NCBI GenBank assembly: GCA_934085875.1 | Contig: CAKOHQ010000011.1 | Location: 1-33,187 of the forward strand | Length of the DNA stretch: 33,187 nt | Direction: 5' to 3' | DNA from: an uncultured Bacilli bacterium | GTDB lineage: Bacteria > Bacillota_I > Bacilli_A > RF39 > UBA660 | Shown here: in pieces, positions 1 to 8,191 of the stretch | Layout: each line of letters begins with the position of its first letter | Position numbering within the stretch: the first letter of the stretch is position 1 | Notes under the pieces: generated by a model | The model's database searches: none | Told to the model about the DNA's origin: nothing | The model's input: the letters and a program-made list of their open reading frames with translations, nothing else | Translations under genes and position numbers: made by a program

Positions 1-1284
1 TATGGAACTGGAACACTAGCAAGTGCAATAATAAGTAGTGCACAAAAAGGTGGAGAGAATAGAACAACATGGGGAAGTAAAGTAACTGAATTTACAAGTA
101 TAAGTGGAGAAAATGAAAGAGTATTAAATTCAGCACCAGATGATTATGGAATAAGTTATTATTTTAGAGGAAATGTACTTGATAATAATGTTAAGTTTTC
201 AACATATAATGAAGATTTATATGTGGGATATTATAGCGAAGATACTTCAAAACCAAGCGCGAGTTATAATTCTTTATCAAGTTGTCAGAATGCAACCAAA
301 TATAATAAAAAATGTACTTTGATTAATAAAAAAGGAGACTCGATAAAATGGAAAATTGTTCGAATAAATGGAGATGGAACTGTACGTTTAATTTTTGATG
401 GTATTGCAGGTTATTCTGAATTTAATAAAGATGATAGTGATAATGCTACCATGGGATATATGTATGGATTAAAAGGACAAACTGAAACAAAAAATCAATG
501 TATTAAATTAAATTCTTCAGGTACAAAAGCCATAGCAGATTCTTCCATAGTTACACAGAATGATTGTGAAGAAGCAGGATATAAATGGACAACAACACCT
601 TATGAAGCTACTCATGTAAATGTAGTAAGTAGTACAATAAAAACAAATTTAGAAGCATGGTACAAAACCAATATTGTAGATACAAACAATACAGATTATA
701 TTGCTGATACTTTGTTTTGCAACGATAAAACAATTGCAACTAATTTAAAAACAATTAAAAAAAATAGCGAATTAGGTTATGGAACAAACACCACATACTA
801 TTCTTTTTTAGAAAGGGTATCACCAGAAGGTACAGTTAGTAGTGGTGTTAAAGCTTATTTAGTGCAACCAAAATTTGAATGTGCTAAAGGTACAAATAAT
901 ACATACTCAAGATTTACCTCAAATAGCATAGAAACAATTAAAGGAGTAAAAGTTAATAATGATTTAACATATCCAATAGGACTATTATCAGCTGACGAAA
1001 TGATATATTCGGGAGCAAACGTAAATGAAATTAATGAAAATTATTATTTATATAATTCGGATATTAATTCAAGAACATTACTTCTTACACCATCTTATTA
1101 TCCAGGTGGAGGTTTTGATCATGGAATAGGGTGGTATACATATGCTAACAAATGCGTGACAACAGCAGGATATACTTTAAGCGAATATAATATTTTTCAA
1201 CCTACTATTAATATTAAATCTACTGTTAAAGTATTAGGCGGAGACGGCACAAAAGAAAATCCTTATACATTGAAATTACAATAA
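1..1284 (+). CDS. Secreted/surface protein, 5' end cut off by window edge
   Basis: The frame is open from base 1 to a TAA at 1282-1284, so at least 427 residues are present and the true start lies upstream. A GTG at 223 is internal and should not be taken as the start. The visible protein is rich in Asn, Thr, Ser, Tyr and Gly, has scattered cysteines and no membrane segment, and contains blocks such as YYFRGNV and WKIVRINGDGTVRL. From memory, blocks of this kind recur in large families of exported proteins of uncultured gut Bacillota; this was not checked by search. The missing N-terminus would be expected to carry a signal or anchor. Function is unknown. A terminator follows directly. Confidence 0.7.
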   Translation, partial: YGTGTLASAIISSAQKGGENRTTWGSKVTEFTSISGENERVLNSAPDDYGISYYFRGNVLDNNVKFSTYNEDLYVGYYSEDTSKPSASYNSLSSCQNATKYNKKCTLINKKGDSIKWKIVRINGDGTVRLIFDGIAGYSEFNKDDSDNATMGYMYGLKGQTETKNQCIKLNSSGTKAIADSSIVTQNDCEEAGYKWTTTPYEATHVNVVSSTIKTNLEAWYKTNIVDTNNTDYIADTLFCNDKTIATNLKTIKKNSELGYGTNTTYYSFLERVSPEGTVSSGVKAYLVQPKFECAKGTNNTYSRFTSNSIETIKGVKVNNDLTYPIGLLSADEMIYSGANVNEINENYYLYNSDINSRTLLLTPSYYPGGGFDHGIGWYTYANKCVTTAGYTLSEYNIFQPTINIKSTVKVLGGDGTKENPYTLKLQ

Positions 1285-1292
1285 TATAAAAT

Positions 1293-1323
1293 AAAGTACT
1301 ATTAATTTAGTGCTTTTTGTTTT
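1293..1323 (+). terminator. Rho-independent terminator after surface protein
   Basis: AAAGTACT pairs with AGTGCTTT (one G-U pair) around an 8-nt loop and is followed by a T-rich run. It separates the surface protein gene from rlmN. Confidence 0.7.
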
Positions 1324-1343
1324 ATAATTAATATGGTGGAAAT

Positions 1344-2369
1344 ATGAAAAATATTTATAATTATAAATTAGAAGATTTAGAAAATTATTTTTTAAGTATT
1401 AATGAAAAAAAATATAAAGCTAAACAAATATATGATTGGTTATATATAAAAAGAGTTAATAGTTTTAATGAAATGACTAATATAAAAAAAGAATTAATAA
1501 ATAAACTTAATGATGAATTTAATATGAACTTTATAAATATTATTAAAGTACAACGTAGTGAAACAACTAACAAATATTTATTTAAATTATTAGATGGAAA
1601 TTATATAGAAGCTGTTTTAATGAGACATGATTATGGAAATAGTATATGTGTATCAAGTCAAGTTGGTTGTAATATGGGATGTAAGTTTTGTGAAAGTGGT
1701 AGACTTAAAAAAGTACGTAATTTAGAAACTTATGAAATAGTAGAACAAATATTATTAGTTGAAAAAGATATAAAAGAAAGAATTGATTCAGTTGTTATAA
1801 TGGGTATTGGTGAACCATTTGATAATTATGATAATATAATGAATTTCATATATATTATTAATAATCCATTTGGTATTAATATAGGAGCAAGACATATAAC
1901 TATTTCTACAAGTGGATTAGTTGATAAAATAAAAGAATTTAGTGAGTGTTCTTTGCAAGTTAACTTAGCGATTAGTTTACACGCACCAACTGACGAAATA
2001 AGAAATAAGATAATGCCTGTAAACAAAGCGTATAGTATAAGTACATTAATTGACTGTTTAAAAGAATATATTAAAAAAACTAATAGACGAGTAACCATAG
2101 AATATGTTATGCTTAATAATGTAAATGATAGTATAGAGTGTGCTAAAGAGTTAGCAAATTTATTACATGGTATGAATGTATATGTTAACTTAATACCATA
2201 TAATGAAACAAGCCATATAGAATTTAAGAAAAGTGATAAAGAAACTATATTAAAATTTTACGATATATTAAAAAAAAGAGGCATAAATACTACAATTAGG
2301 CGTGAATTTGGAGCTGGTATAGATGCTGCGTGTGGACAATTGCGTGCCAAAGAGGGTGATATTAATTGA
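1344..2369 (+). CDS. rlmN: 23S rRNA (adenine-2503-C2)-methyltransferase RlmN
   Basis: Radical-SAM enzyme that methylates C2 of A2503 in 23S rRNA, and in many bacteria A37 of some tRNAs. The 341 residues match the family length. The iron-sulfur cluster motif GCNMGCKFC supplies Cys109, Cys113 and Cys116. Cys102, seven residues before the first cluster cysteine, and Cys330 in DAACGQLRAKEG sit where the two catalytic cysteines of RlmN are found, so the enzyme looks complete. MGIGEP is the usual glycine-rich SAM motif. The start ATG follows GGTGGA at a normal distance. The gene leads an operon and its stop overlaps the TTG start of the PP2C phosphatase, an order common in Bacillota. Cfr is excluded by the gene context and the overall RlmN-like sequence. 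Confidence 0.93.
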   Translation: MKNIYNYKLEDLENYFLSINEKKYKAKQIYDWLYIKRVNSFNEMTNIKKELINKLNDEFNMNFINIIKVQRSETTNKYLFKLLDGNYIEAVLMRHDYGNSICVSSQVGCNMGCKFCESGRLKKVRNLETYEIVEQILLVEKDIKERIDSVVIMGIGEPFDNYDNIMNFIYIINNPFGINIGARHITISTSGLVDKIKEFSECSLQVNLAISLHAPTDEIRNKIMPVNKAYSISTLIDCLKEYIKKTNRRVTIEYVMLNNVNDSIECAKELANLLHGMNVYVNLIPYNETSHIEFKKSDKETILKFYDILKKRGINTTIRREFGAGIDAACGQLRAKEGDIN

Positions 2370-3103
2370 AATCATTTTATATTACAGATTCAGGAAGAGT
2401 AAGAAGTCATAATGAAGACTCTGTTACCATTGTAAAAAATTTAAGCGGGGAACACTTAATGATGGTTGCAGACGGAATGGGAGGACATAGAGCAGGCGAA
2501 ATAGCAAGTTCGATGGTAGTAACTCATTTAGGAAGCAGATTTTCAAATTTATCTACGATAGGAACAAAATTTGATGCTGTAAATTGGCTTAATGAAAATA
2601 TAAACACAATTAATACAAATATCTTAAAATATACAGAAGAAAATCCAGAATCTACTGGTATGGGAACGACAATTGTACTTGCCTTACTAACTAATGACTT
2701 TTTAATATTTGGTAATATTGGAGATTCAAGTGGATTTGTATTTAAAAATAAAAAATTACATAAAATAACAAAAGATCATACATTAGTTAACTTATTAGTT
2801 GAAACAGGAGAGATTGCACCAGAAGAAGCTTTAAATCATCCAAAAAAAAATGTTCTGATGAAAGCTTTAGGAACAGAAACAAAACAAGTGTTAGATATTT
2901 TTGATGTTGACATTAACGTCGATGCAATAATGCTATGTAGTGATGGTTTAACTAATATGTTAACGATAGAACAAATAGAAAAAGTTTTAAATGATGAAGA
3001 ATTAAAAATAGAGGATAAATTAATAAAAATAATAAAAAAGTGTAATGCTAGAGGCGGTAATGATAATATATCAATTGCATATCTAGTGAAGGATGGTGAG
3101 TAG
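2366..3103 (+). CDS. prpC: PP2C-type Ser/Thr protein phosphatase (PrpC/Stp)
   Basis: Metal-dependent phosphatase that reverses phosphorylation by the PASTA kinase encoded next door. The 245 residues cover the whole PP2C core. Metal-binding positions are visible: Asp18 in RSHNEDSV, Asp36 in VADGMGGH, the SDGL motif in LCSDGLTNML, and Asp233 in GGNDNIS. STGMGTT and GNIGDSSG are further family motifs. The start is a TTG overlapping the rlmN stop in a TTGA arrangement, which suggests translational coupling. The kinase gene follows after 3 nt. Cytoplasmic; no signal or membrane segment. Confidence 0.94.
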   Translation: MKSFYITDSGRVRSHNEDSVTIVKNLSGEHLMMVADGMGGHRAGEIASSMVVTHLGSRFSNLSTIGTKFDAVNWLNENINTINTNILKYTEENPESTGMGTTIVLALLTNDFLIFGNIGDSSGFVFKNKKLHKITKDHTLVNLLVETGEIAPEEALNHPKKNVLMKALGTETKQVLDIFDVDINVDAIMLCSDGLTNMLTIEQIEKVLNDEELKIEDKLIKIIKKCNARGGNDNISIAYLVKDGE

Positions 3104-3106
3104 TTT

Positions 3107-4837
3107 ATGATTATGAAGGGGCAAAAAATTAATGATCGTTATCAGATTATAAAAACTATTGGTGAAGGTGGTATGGCAAATGTCTATTTAGCATATGATA
3201 CTATATTAGACAGAAATGTTGCTGTTAAAGTATTAAGAGGAGATTTAGCAACAGATGAAAAATTTGTTAGACGTTTTCAAAGAGAAGCATTAAGTGCTAG
3301 TAGTCTAAGTCATCCAAACATTGTAGAAGTTTATGATGTTGGTGAAGATAACGGACTTTATTATATTGTAATGGAATATATAGAAGGAAAACATTTAAAA
3401 CAATTGTTAAAAAAACGTGGTAGTCTAACAGTTAGAGAAGTTATAGATATAATGTTACAAATTACAGATGGTATGTCAGCAGCACATGATTCTTATATTA
3501 TTCATAGAGATATAAAACCTCAAAATATAATGATATTAGAAAATGGTTTAATAAAAATAACAGACTTTGGTATAGCAATGGCACTTAATGCAACACAACT
3601 TACACAAACAAATTCTGTTATGGGTAGTGTACACTATTTACCACCAGAGCAAGCTTGTGGTAAAACAGCTACAATACAAAGTGACGTATATTCGATGGGA
3701 ATATTAATGTATGAGTTATTAACTGGCAGTGTACCATTTAAAGGAGATAATGCAGTTGAAATAGCACTAAAACATATTAAAGAATCAATTCCGTATGTAA
3801 AAGATATAAATGATTCTATTCCAACAAGCGTTGCAAATATAGTTAAACGTGCAACTGCAAAAAATTTAAAAAATAGATACCAAGATGCTAGAGAAATGCA
3901 TGAAGATTTAAAAACTTGTTTAGATGAATCAAGAATTGATGAAGAAGTTTATGAATTTCCATATCCAGAAATAGAAGAAGATAAAAAACAAAAAAAAGCA
4001 GTTACTGAACTAGAAAATACAAAAACCGAAGAACCAAAAAAAGAAGAAATAAAAGTTGAGCAAATATTACCACAAGATGAAAAGAAAAAAGAAAATAAAT
4101 TTTTAATGATTTTAGGAGTTGTATTTACCGGATTAATTATTGTTGTAACCGCTATAATATTTTTATTACCAAAATTAACTGAAACAAAAGATGTAAAAAT
4201 ACCAGATGTAACAAATATGACCTTAGAAGAAGCAGAAAGTGAATTACAAAATAAAGGATTTAAAATAGCTGCTGAAACAAAAGATGCTACGAGTGATACA
4301 ATCGAAGTAGGAAATGTAGTTAAAACAAGTCCAGCATCAGGAAGAACTGTAAAAGAAGGATCAACAATAACTTTATACATTTCAATTGGTGAAGGTGGAT
4401 ATACACTAGAAGATTTCATAGGTAAAAATTATCTAGAAGTAAAAGGATATTTAGAAAATACTTATAAATTATATGTTGAAATTATAGAAGATGAAGTAGA
4501 TGATCCAAATAAAGCTGGTACTGGTGAAATAATAAGTACAGAACCTGAAAAAGGAGCTATATTAAAAGAAGGAGATACTATTAAAATACATATTCCAGAT
4601 TCTAGTATTACATATCCAGATTTTACTACTGGTGAATATAGTTTAAAAGATATAGAAAACTTTGCAAATAAGTATGGTTTAAACTTATCAGTTGAATATA
4701 CGGAAACAAACGAATATGAAGTAGGTAGTATATATAAACAAAGTAGACCAGCAGGTTCAGTAGTTACAAAAAATGCAGAATTAAAAATATATATAGCAAG
4801 TGAATCAAACAATACTGATGAAGAAATAATTGACTAA
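3107..4837 (+). CDS. prkC: PASTA-domain Ser/Thr protein kinase (PrkC/StkP)
   Basis: Membrane Ser/Thr kinase that senses peptidoglycan fragments and controls wall growth, division and, in spore formers, germination. The kinase domain spans about residues 8-270: GEGGMANVYLAYD nucleotide loop, Lys41 in VAVKVLR, catalytic HRDIKPQN with Asp135, DFG at Asp153, and the activation segment ending at PPEQA. A charged Lys/Glu linker leads to one membrane helix at about 331-352. Outside follow three PASTA repeats, about 363-426, 429-500 and 502-568. ATG 3107 is used; ATG 3113 is possible and would drop two residues. The gene sits between its phosphatase and rsgA, the usual order. Confidence 0.95.
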   Translation: MIMKGQKINDRYQIIKTIGEGGMANVYLAYDTILDRNVAVKVLRGDLATDEKFVRRFQREALSASSLSHPNIVEVYDVGEDNGLYYIVMEYIEGKHLKQLLKKRGSLTVREVIDIMLQITDGMSAAHDSYIIHRDIKPQNIMILENGLIKITDFGIAMALNATQLTQTNSVMGSVHYLPPEQACGKTATIQSDVYSMGILMYELLTGSVPFKGDNAVEIALKHIKESIPYVKDINDSIPTSVANIVKRATAKNLKNRYQDAREMHEDLKTCLDESRIDEEVYEFPYPEIEEDKKQKKAVTELENTKTEEPKKEEIKVEQILPQDEKKKENKFLMILGVVFTGLIIVVTAIIFLLPKLTETKDVKIPDVTNMTLEEAESELQNKGFKIAAETKDATSDTIEVGNVVKTSPASGRTVKEGSTITLYISIGEGGYTLEDFIGKNYLEVKGYLENTYKLYVEIIEDEVDDPNKAGTGEIISTEPEKGAILKEGDTIKIHIPDSSITYPDFTTGEYSLKDIENFANKYGLNLSVEYTETNEYEVGSIYKQSRPAGSVVTKNAELKIYIASESNNTDEEIID

Positions 4838-4847
4838 TAGAGGGTTT

Positions 4848-5702
4848 ATGGAAGGAAAAATAATAAAAAATATAAGTAATTTATATACAGTAGAATCAAA
4901 TAATAAATTATATGATTGTAAAGCAAGGGGTAAGATAAAATATAACAAACTTACTCCTTTAGTAGGTGACAAGGTAATTTTTGATGACAAAGATAATTAT
5001 ATTTTAGAAATTCTACCTAGAAAAAATAGTTTAGATAGACCTAGTATTTCAAACATAGATAGTGCTTTAATAGTAACAAGTGTAAAAAAACCAGATTTAT
5101 CACTTAATTTATTAGATAAACAAATTAGTTTATGTATGATCAATAATATAGAACCTATAATTGTTTTTACAAAATTAGACTTATTAAATAGAGATGAATT
5201 AAAATCTATAAAAAATATTATGAATTATTATTCTAGTATTAAAATTAAAGTATGCACTAATAAGAATTTATTTAAATTAAAAAAATATATAAAAAACAAA
5301 ACTTTAGTTTTGACAGGACAAACTGGTGCAGGTAAAAGTAGTTTATTAAACAAATTAGATAAAAAATTAAACCTTGCTACAAATGAAATTAGTATATCAT
5401 TAGGTCGCGGTAAACATACAACTAGACATGTTGAATTATTTAAATATAAAAGTTCTTTTATTGCAGATACCCCAGGTTTTAGCTCATTAGATTTAAATAA
5501 TGTAAGTTTGATAGATATAAAAAATTCATTTATAGAATTTAGAAATGTTAAATGTCCTTACAAAGATTGTACTCACACTAATGAAAAAGAATGTAATATA
5601 AAAAAATTAATTGAAGACAAAAAAATATTAAAGAGCAGATACGAAAATTATTTAAGGTTGGTGGATTTATATGGAAGTAGCCGTATCGTTTCTAAAAAGT
5701 AA
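4848..5702 (+). CDS. rsgA: Ribosome small-subunit GTPase RsgA
   Basis: Circularly permuted GTPase that helps late 30S assembly. The order of motifs is typical: N-terminal OB fold (about 1-65), G4 TKLD at 108-111, then P-loop GQTGAGKS at 157-164 and G3 DTPG at 207-210. A C-terminal zinc knuckle has Cys236, Cys241, His243 and Cys249. ATG 4848 is preferred over the in-frame TTG at 4830. It gives the usual MEGKIIK opening (284 residues) and has AGAGGG just upstream, though spacing is short. The TTG lies inside the end of prkC without a ribosome-binding site. The 3' end overlaps rpe by 32 nt. Confidence 0.93.
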   Translation: MEGKIIKNISNLYTVESNNKLYDCKARGKIKYNKLTPLVGDKVIFDDKDNYILEILPRKNSLDRPSISNIDSALIVTSVKKPDLSLNLLDKQISLCMINNIEPIIVFTKLDLLNRDELKSIKNIMNYYSSIKIKVCTNKNLFKLKKYIKNKTLVLTGQTGAGKSSLLNKLDKKLNLATNEISISLGRGKHTTRHVELFKYKSSFIADTPGFSSLDLNNVSLIDIKNSFIEFRNVKCPYKDCTHTNEKECNIKKLIEDKKILKSRYENYLRLVDLYGSSRIVSKK

Positions 5703-6300
5703 ATATAACTTAGATGAAACAATTGATAAAATAGATAAAACTGATGCAGATTTCATTCATGTTGATGTTATGGATGGAGATTTTGTACCCAATAAAACAA
5801 TTGATTATAACAAAATGAAAAATGTATTAAAAACAACAAATAAAAATCTTGATGTACACCTAATGGTTTCAAATCCAATAGAATATATACTAAAATATAA
5901 AAATTTAAAACCAGAGTTTATTACTATTCATAGTGAAATAAATAAAAATATAGATGATTTAATTGAACTTGTTAAAAGTTATAATATAAAAGTGGGATTA
6001 AGTATAAAACCTAAAACAAGTATAGAACAAATAGAAGATTATTTATCAAAAATTGACAACGTACTAATAATGAGCGTTGAACCAGGATTAGGTGGACAAA
6101 AATTTATGGATAGTATACTATATAAAATAGATATTTTAGACAGGATTAGAAAAGAAAAAAAATTAAATTTTAAAATTAGTATAGACGGTGGAATAAATAA
6201 CGAAACAATAAAAAAAGTAAAAAAAGTAGACTTTGTAATTAGTGGATCATATATATGCATGAGTGATAATTATCAAGAAAAAATAGATACATTAAGGTAG
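5671..6300 (+). CDS. rpe: Ribulose-phosphate 3-epimerase
   Basis: Interconverts ribulose-5-phosphate and xylulose-5-phosphate in the pentose phosphate pathway. The 209-residue TIM barrel shows metal and catalytic sites: His30 and Asp32 in HVDVMDGDFVPN, His63 in DVHLMV, and Asp172 in IDGGIN. MSVEPGLGGQKF is the phosphate-binding signature. The N-terminus reads VSFLKS where most Rpe have PSIL, a form I associate with Mollicutes-like relatives. The start ATG has GGTTGGTGG upstream inside rsgA, and the genes overlap by 32 nt, implying coupling. The thiN gene that often follows rpe is absent. Confidence 0.92.
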   Translation: MEVAVSFLKSKYNLDETIDKIDKTDADFIHVDVMDGDFVPNKTIDYNKMKNVLKTTNKNLDVHLMVSNPIEYILKYKNLKPEFITIHSEINKNIDDLIELVKSYNIKVGLSIKPKTSIEQIEDYLSKIDNVLIMSVEPGLGGQKFMDSILYKIDILDRIRKEKKLNFKISIDGGINNETIKKVKKVDFVISGSYICMSDNYQEKIDTLR

Positions 6301-6308
6301 GAAGATTT

Positions 6309-6566
6309 ATGAATAATAAAATACCAAGTCAATATAAACCACTAGGAGCATGGGCATATTTTGGTTATGGAATCCTATTTAATATTCCAATAATAGGAAC
6401 TATACTGTTAATAATATTTTCTTTAGATAACAGCAATATAAATAGAAGAAATTATGCCAGAAGTTATTGGTGTTTATATATAATTATAATTGTTTTGTTA
6501 ATTATATTTACAATTTTAAATCTCAGTATAACAAACATAATAGATGATACAATTACAAGTGTTTAA
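6309..6566 (+). CDS. Small two-helix membrane protein, function unknown
   Basis: 85 residues with two hydrophobic segments, about 19-38 and 54-75, and the connecting motif SLDNSNINRRNYARSYW. The pattern of a short polar start, a helix, an Asn/Arg-rich loop, then a second helix is familiar from small hypothetical proteins of gut Bacillota, but no function is known to me. RBS AGGAAG lies upstream, eight bases after the rpe stop, so it is the last gene of the rlmN operon. Its stop codon abuts the shared terminator. Confidence 0.75.
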   Translation: MNNKIPSQYKPLGAWAYFGYGILFNIPIIGTILLIIFSLDNSNINRRNYARSYWCLYIIIIVLLIIFTILNLSITNIIDDTITSV

Positions 6567-6597
6567 AAAATAAGACTAAAATTTTAGCCTTATTTTA
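6566..6597. terminator. Bidirectional terminator between convergent genes
   Basis: Inverted repeat AAATAAGACTAAAA / TTTTAGCCTTATTT with a single mismatched pair, flanked by A and T runs on both sides. It serves the small membrane protein gene (plus) and hinT (minus). The hinT stop codon lies inside the stem. Confidence 0.8.
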
Positions 6598-6955
6598 ATT
6601 TTTCATAAACTTTATCAATATCAATTAAATCTTGTTTTTCTTTATAAGCTGGAATTATATGTAGATGATAATGTTTTACATATTGATACATTCCATAATT
6701 TACACACAAACGTACACCATTTGCATTAAGTTTTTTATATACTAAATCTTTCATTTTCTTTGCAACACTATTTATATGACATAATATTTCATCATCAAGT
6801 ACTGTAAAATCTGTGTAATGTTTTTTAGGAACAATAAGCATATGCCCATTTTGATGAGGATCAGTATCTAAAAAAACAAGAACTTTATCATCTTCATAAA
6901 CTTTTCTAGTTTCGATTTCTCCATTTATTATTTTACAAAATATACAATTGTTCAT
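6590..6955 (-). CDS. hinT: HIT family nucleotide-binding hydrolase (HinT-like)
   Basis: 121-residue purine nucleoside phosphoramidase-type HIT protein. The histidine triad appears as HYHLHIIP (His95, His97, His99). The N-terminal CIFCKI pair and the SDP-like region LDTDPHQNGHMLIVPKKH are typical. The start is ATG 6955 because AGGAGG lies 6 nt upstream on this strand; an upstream in-frame start at 6985 would add a non-conserved leader. Cytosolic. It is a single gene, convergent with the rlmN operon and divergent from cotE. Confidence 0.92.
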   Translation of the reverse strand: MNNCIFCKIINGEIETRKVYEDDKVLVFLDTDPHQNGHMLIVPKKHYTDFTVLDDEILCHINSVAKKMKDLVYKKLNANGVRLCVNYGMYQYVKHYHLHIIPAYKEKQDLIDIDKVYEKLK

Positions 6956-7089
6956 ATTTTTCCTCCTATTTACTTTCAAAATCATTTTATCATAATTAAT
7001 TTAAATAATAAATAATTTATTGTATTTATTGATTAGAAATCATCACTTTTTAGGCATAAAACACATAGAATGTTATGAGGAGTGATAAA

Positions 7090-7632
7090 ATGTCTTATTT
7101 TAAAGAAATTGTTACAAAAGCAGTTATTGGTAAAGGAAAGAAAACAACTAATTTAGAACATTTAGTTGAAACTGAAGATAATATAAATACTGTTTTAGGT
7201 TGTTGGGTAATTAATCATACTTTTAATGGTATAAATAATGGAGGTAAAGTACTTGTAAATGGAAGTTATGACATAAACATTTGGTATTCTTATGATAATA
7301 ATACAAAGACTAATGTATTAGTCAAAAGATTTAATTATCAGGATGTTATGAATGTCAAAATAAAAGAAAATGGTGATTTTTCTAACACAAGCGACATAAT
7401 TGTTAGAGCCCTAAATCAACCTTCTGTTAATGATGTTTCCGTAGATGGTAGTACAATAAAATTATCTGTACATAAAGAAATGGGTGTAGAAATTGTAGGA
7501 GATACAAAAGTAAGAGTAAGCGTAGAAGATGAATTTGAAGATTATGAAGAAATTATCGATGATGATAATAAAGAAGTTGTTGATTCAGTAAATGACAAAG
7601 AAATAGAAATTAATGATGATTATTTAAAATAA
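7090..7632 (+). CDS. cotE: Outer spore coat morphogenetic protein CotE
   Basis: 180 residues, the size of Bacillus CotE, which directs assembly of the outer spore coat. Recognition rests on remembered family blocks: YFKEIVTKAVIGKG at the start, LGCWVINH, GSYDINIWYSYDNNTKT, VEIVGDTKVRV and a very acidic tail (EDEFEDYEEIIDDDN). ATG 7090 is chosen because GAGGAGTG lies 5 nt upstream; the in-frame ATG 7075 precedes that site. The gene is alone, ending at a strong terminator. It is not beside mutS as in Bacillus. Its presence implies the lineage makes, or recently made, endospores. Confidence 0.88.
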   Translation: MSYFKEIVTKAVIGKGKKTTNLEHLVETEDNINTVLGCWVINHTFNGINNGGKVLVNGSYDINIWYSYDNNTKTNVLVKRFNYQDVMNVKIKENGDFSNTSDIIVRALNQPSVNDVSVDGSTIKLSVHKEMGVEIVGDTKVRVSVEDEFEDYEEIIDDDNKEVVDSVNDKEIEINDDYLK

Positions 7633-7642
7633 TTATATTTAC

Positions 7643-7668
7643 AAAAAGTGTAAAGTACACTTTTTTTT
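7643..7668 (+). terminator. Terminator after cotE
   Basis: AAAAAGTGTA and TACACTTTTT form a perfect 10-bp stem around a 3-nt loop and run into eight Ts. Confidence 0.88.
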
Positions 7669-7689
7669 ATTGATTTTTTCAAATAAATG

Positions 7690-7718
7690 TTGTATTTTAA
7701 AAAAACTTGCGTTATTAT
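7690..7718 (+). promoter_or_regulatory. Candidate promoter of the mraZ division cluster
   Basis: TTGTAT, 17-nt spacer, TATTAT. The predicted transcription start near 7725 falls just before the MraZ repeats. Confidence 0.55.
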
Positions 7719-7729
7719 TTATATAGACA

Positions 7730-7755
7730 GTGGTACATTGTGGAAGAAAGTGGGG
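7730..7755 (+). promoter_or_regulatory. MraZ operator: three GTGG direct repeats
   Basis: GTGGTA, GTGGAA and GTGGGG begin at 7730, 7740 and 7750, exactly 10 bases apart, between the predicted start of transcription and the mraZ ATG. MraZ proteins are known to bind GTGG-type hexamers repeated at one-helical-turn intervals upstream of their own gene, so this is almost surely the autoregulatory site. The third repeat overlaps the ribosome-binding site. Confidence 0.8.
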
Positions 7756-7761
7756 GATTTT

Positions 7762-8190
7762 ATGTTGATGGGAGAATTTCATCATACCATTGATGAAAAA
7801 AATAGAATTATAATTCCTAGTAAATTCAGAAATGAATTAGGGAAAGAATTTATAATTACTCGTGGACTTGAAAAATGTTTATTCGTTTATTCTATGGATG
7901 AATGGAATAATATTGTATCAAAGTTAAAAACAATTCCCTTCACAAAAAAAGACTCACGAAATTTCACCAGATTCTTCATGTCTGGTGCTACTCTCTGTGT
8001 GCTCGACAAATCGGGTAGAGCATGCATTACCTCCCCGCTCGTTCATTACGCCGGTTTATCGCGTGATTGTGTTATAATCGGCGCAAATGATCGACTTGAA
8101 ATTTGGGATAGCAATGCATGGAACGAATTCTTTGATAATAATGAAGAAAATTTTGCAGACATAGCAGAAAATTTATTTGGGGGAGAATAA
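7762..8190 (+). CDS. mraZ: Transcriptional regulator MraZ
   Basis: 142-residue ring-forming regulator of the division and cell wall cluster, made of two AbrB-like halves. The first begins MGEFHHTIDEKNRIIIPSKF; the second is LDKSGRACITSPL, followed by IGANDRLEIW. ATG 7762 is chosen: it follows GTGGGGGATTTT and gives the standard N-terminus, whereas an in-frame upstream ATG at 7687 lies in the promoter. Bases about 7981-8100 are near 49% GC, twice the local level, with codons (CTC, TCG, CCG, GCC) rare elsewhere here. The protein still aligns through that stretch, apart from an unusual ACITSPLVH segment. It heads mraZ-rsmH-ftsL-pbpB. Confidence 0.93.
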   Translation: MLMGEFHHTIDEKNRIIIPSKFRNELGKEFIITRGLEKCLFVYSMDEWNNIVSKLKTIPFTKKDSRNFTRFFMSGATLCVLDKSGRACITSPLVHYAGLSRDCVIIGANDRLEIWDSNAWNEFFDNNEENFADIAENLFGGE

Positions 8191-8191
8191 A

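Noticed and set aside
3949..4419. Minus-strand 156-residue frame within prkC
   Set aside because: Antisense to the linker, membrane helix and PASTA coding; Ser/Phe/Val-rich composition is the complement of Lys/Glu/Thr codons, and the motifs of prkC are intact.
4830..4847. TTG 4830 as the start of rsgA
   Set aside because: It lies inside the prkC end without a ribosome site and adds six residues not found in the usual RsgA N-terminus.
7044..7072. Sigma-K/sigma-E type promoter before cotE (CAC, then CATAGAAT)
   Set aside because: The -10 fits, but the start of transcription would fall at the ribosome-binding site and the -35 match is only two or three bases; chance is likely at this AT content.
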